The notes under the pieces were generated by a model, which saw nothing but the letters and a program-made list of their open reading frames with translations, searched no databases and was not told the origin of the DNA. 64,000 bases of DNA from Dysidea avara (Eukaryota > Porifera > Demospongiae > Dictyoceratida > Dysideidae), in the NCBI RefSeq assembly GCF_963678975.1, contig NC_089281.1:24098765-24162764 (forward strand). The letters are read 5' to 3'. The position numbers and the translations under genes are program-made. Below are positions 61,871 through 64,000 of this stretch, one piece after another (positions within the stretch are counted from its first letter, which is position 1; each line of letters begins with the position of its first letter).

Positions 61871-63345
61871 TTTATCTATAATATTGGAAGAAGACAAAAT
61901 GATAGCCAGTAAACTGTACTGTATGTACTGTACCATACTGCTGTACTGTATGATGTAGCTCTGTTCATTAGAATTTTGACTACATCTTAGCAAAATGTGA
62001 GTTTTCTTATGTAAATACTTTAGCATGCCCACACAGTATACACACCTATTATTCGCCATATCTCTATATAACTGTATGGCATAGCCAATTTTGGTCAGAT
62101 GAAATTTTTCTAAATTTTTCTATCTATGTATGATTGAATATAACCACTTATTCAGCAAACACCATTTACCTCAGTGTACACTTCTGATGAATCAATTTTT
62201 AGACACTCGATATATCTGTGTATGCATAATTTATAGTTCAACTATGGATTTAAGCCTTACCAGTTATGTACTACAGAGTTTTACCAGAACTGACCATTCT
62301 ATTAGAGGATATTGTTTACAATTGTGCATTCCTATTAGAGTAAGTGTGTGTTCTATTAGAGTAATTAAACGTATAAACAAATAGGCTACATTTATCTGCA
62401 GAAATTAGCATTTTTGTGGTTGAACTGGCACACAGGTGTTTGGATTATGTAGGTTTTATTATGAAAACACAAAAGAAACAAGAGTCGAGCAACCAAAACT
62501 ATACAATGGAGCACGTCAACCCTTATATGCCAAATAAATCTCTGTTCCATCTCAATGGATATTGTACATCTGATGATGGTGATATACTATACATATCATT
62601 GGATAAGTAGTTTAGCTTGATGAGTACACATAGATTACTGCCCACACAATGCCACACTGCTAATTGTCTGCTAAGGATTTAGTACATAGCTGTCTTTGCC
62701 ATGCCTAAAATATAGTATACATTTATACCAGAGTTATTGCAGTGTTAATCCATTGAACATAATATCCATCGAGTCCAAATAGAGATCTGTTAGACAATTT
62801 TAAGCATTAGGCATTGAAGGGTAAGTGCAAGTGAAAATGTTGCAAGTGTGCCTAATTTTGGACAGCACAGTTTGGTCTGTTACTTCAGAATATGTAAACA
62901 ATGAAATTTTCATTGTAAGTATATAGAGCTACTTAGTGTTCACACTTATGTACCAAAACATTGGAACATGAGCATTTGTTGGACCTGCGTCTACTGTTGT
63001 GTTGAAGCTTGTTGTTTAAAATATAAAAATTAAACTTCTGGAAGTAATACACAACCATATAGCTATTCTATTGCCAACAAAAGCATCTTTCAGAGTAAAA
63101 TAATATTTAATTTGCAGGCTTCTTCTTTGTCGCTCAGAGTTGGTGGCAGTGTGCAGGTCATAGCATATAACTTTTGTCTAGTTGATGGAATGATCATACT
63201 TACTAGTGCTATTAGATGTAACGTACAATGTTACAAATATGTAAGGTTTGCACTTATAAAAGTTCTTTTTCATTTGCTACCCTGGGATACAGATCGAATT
63301 ATAACATTGTGTAGTTTTTCATAAAGTGTGGTTGCAAATGCTTGA
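61871..63345. other. NLR upstream region, no gene recognised
   Basis: 61905-61955 contains several TACTGTA/TACAGTA palindromic units, like a patch at about 43980-44105. Beyond it is AT-rich sequence with no convincing exon. The NLR promoter must lie here. Confidence 0.45.
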
Positions 63346-64000
63346 ATGGCTTCTAAGAAGAACCAGTGGGGAACTCCTGAGTTGAAGGCTTCGCTCAAAA
63401 AAGTATTAAATAAAGAGATATCATTAAGGTAAGCTACACTTCATTATGGCATATCCCAAAAGTACTCTTTCAGACCACAAAACTGGTAAAAACACAAGGC
63501 TATGCTCCCAACAGTTTCGAGCCAGTCTGAGGAAGCTGAAATATATAGTAGTTTTTAGCTGAGATGGGATTTTCCTTGGATTAGACTTATATGAGTGCTG
63601 TTGTTGTTGTAAGTGATTACCGTAAACAACAAGCAAAACAGCCCTTATATAGGAGAATTAGGTATTTCTGGAAGAAAATAATGAAAGTCATCATCCACAG
63701 ATTGCACAAAGGAACCCTAATACTCTTTAAATTTCCAGAAGTAAACAATCCTGTGAATGGATTGGAAAGGGACGATGCTTACTTGAGACTTCTAAATTGA
63801 AAGAGACCAAAACATATAGGACAGAGGGTGTGGAACTATGATGAGACTGGTTTCTGTAGCATCCAAATTAGTAGGGTAGTTGGAAAAGGCAGATACAGTT
63901 GGACGCGGACATTTTCAAAAATCACTTTTACATTTATATAACAGTTATTTTTCATACCTAACGCTGCCTTTACAGCAGTCTTCGCTTCCAGACCCAAGCG
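63346..64000 (+). pseudogene. Decayed pogo/Tigger-type DDE transposase, runs off window
   Basis: The reading starts at ATG 63346 with MASKKNQWGTPELKASLKKV, then NKEISLR, a psq-type helix-turn-helix. A stop (TAA) follows at once where a Gln is expected, then ATLHYGI, and a one-base shift leads to PKSTLSDHKTGK. Further pieces follow in changing frames: HHPQIAQRNPNTL near 63690, and NYDETGF at 63834, which contains the DDE-type aspartate. Several stops and shifts make it non-functional. It belongs to the Tigger/jerky/CENP-B-like group. Its relation to the pogo-type MITE at 21979 is possible but untested. The remainder lies beyond the window. Confidence 0.75.

Noticed and set aside
61871-62059. 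63-residue N-terminal extension of the NLR
   Set aside because: Overlaps TACTGTA-type repeat sequence and does not resemble a domain; the ATG at 61870 leads straight into the first death-fold module.

Overview
The window looks like nuclear DNA of an early-branching animal, most likely a demosponge. It is AT-rich, and its genes are split by GT-AG introns, some as short as 48-56 bp. The genes are animal types: Ig/FN3 receptor-kinase relatives, an abLIM-type LIM/villin-headpiece protein, COP9 signalosome subunit 1, GLRX3/PICOT, a Deltex-type E3 ligase and a single-exon NACHT-LRR receptor. The species assignment is inference. Multi-exon genes were assembled by eye from splice sites, reading phase and remembered protein families.

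Layout. 1-10,113 has no certain gene: a possible decayed or non-coding spliced transcript (1-2.8 kb), dispersed and fold-back repeats, a hAT-type MITE with perfect 8-bp target duplication, and a CA microsatellite. 10,114-12,990 (-) holds the first 123 codons of COP9 signalosome subunit 1; the rest was not found. 13,412-17,334 (+) is an Ig-Ig-Ig-FN3-TM receptor with a tyrosine-kinase-like domain whose catalytic residues are lost. Its downstream flank, starting at the stop codon, is tandemly duplicated to about 21.3 kb. 21.3-28.2 kb is repeats, including a hAT MITE nested inside a pogo/Tigger-type MITE. 28,218-30,756 (+) is a paralogous receptor that stops just after the membrane and has no kinase domain. 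34,318-39,588 (-) is a four-LIM plus villin-headpiece protein. 39,749-40,951 (+) is an intronless double-cupin enzyme-like gene. 40,966-45,297 (-) is a complete 12-exon GLRX3. 45,572-54,216 (-) is the most unusual gene. 58,295-61,870 (-) is an NLR with two death-fold-like domains, NACHT and LRRs. From 63,346 (+) a decayed pogo/Tigger transposase runs off the end.

The most notable feature is the 45.6-54.2 kb gene. Phase-consistent splicing joins an apparently active protein kinase, a long coiled coil, an ADP-ribose-binding macro domain, a disordered linker, a RING-like finger and a complete Deltex C-terminal domain into one protein of about 1,162 residues. The last Deltex exon lies 4.3 kb beyond the others, behind an intron that carries a ~280-bp TCAG array. 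In vertebrates the macro and Deltex functions are held by two partner proteins, PARP9 and DTX3L. Here they appear fused and joined to a kinase, about 4 kb from an NLR, which suggests (inference) a stress or innate-immune signalling protein. The two sister receptors, one a pseudokinase and one without any kinase, form a second noteworthy set: neither is predicted to phosphorylate, so they may act as co-receptors or ligand sinks.
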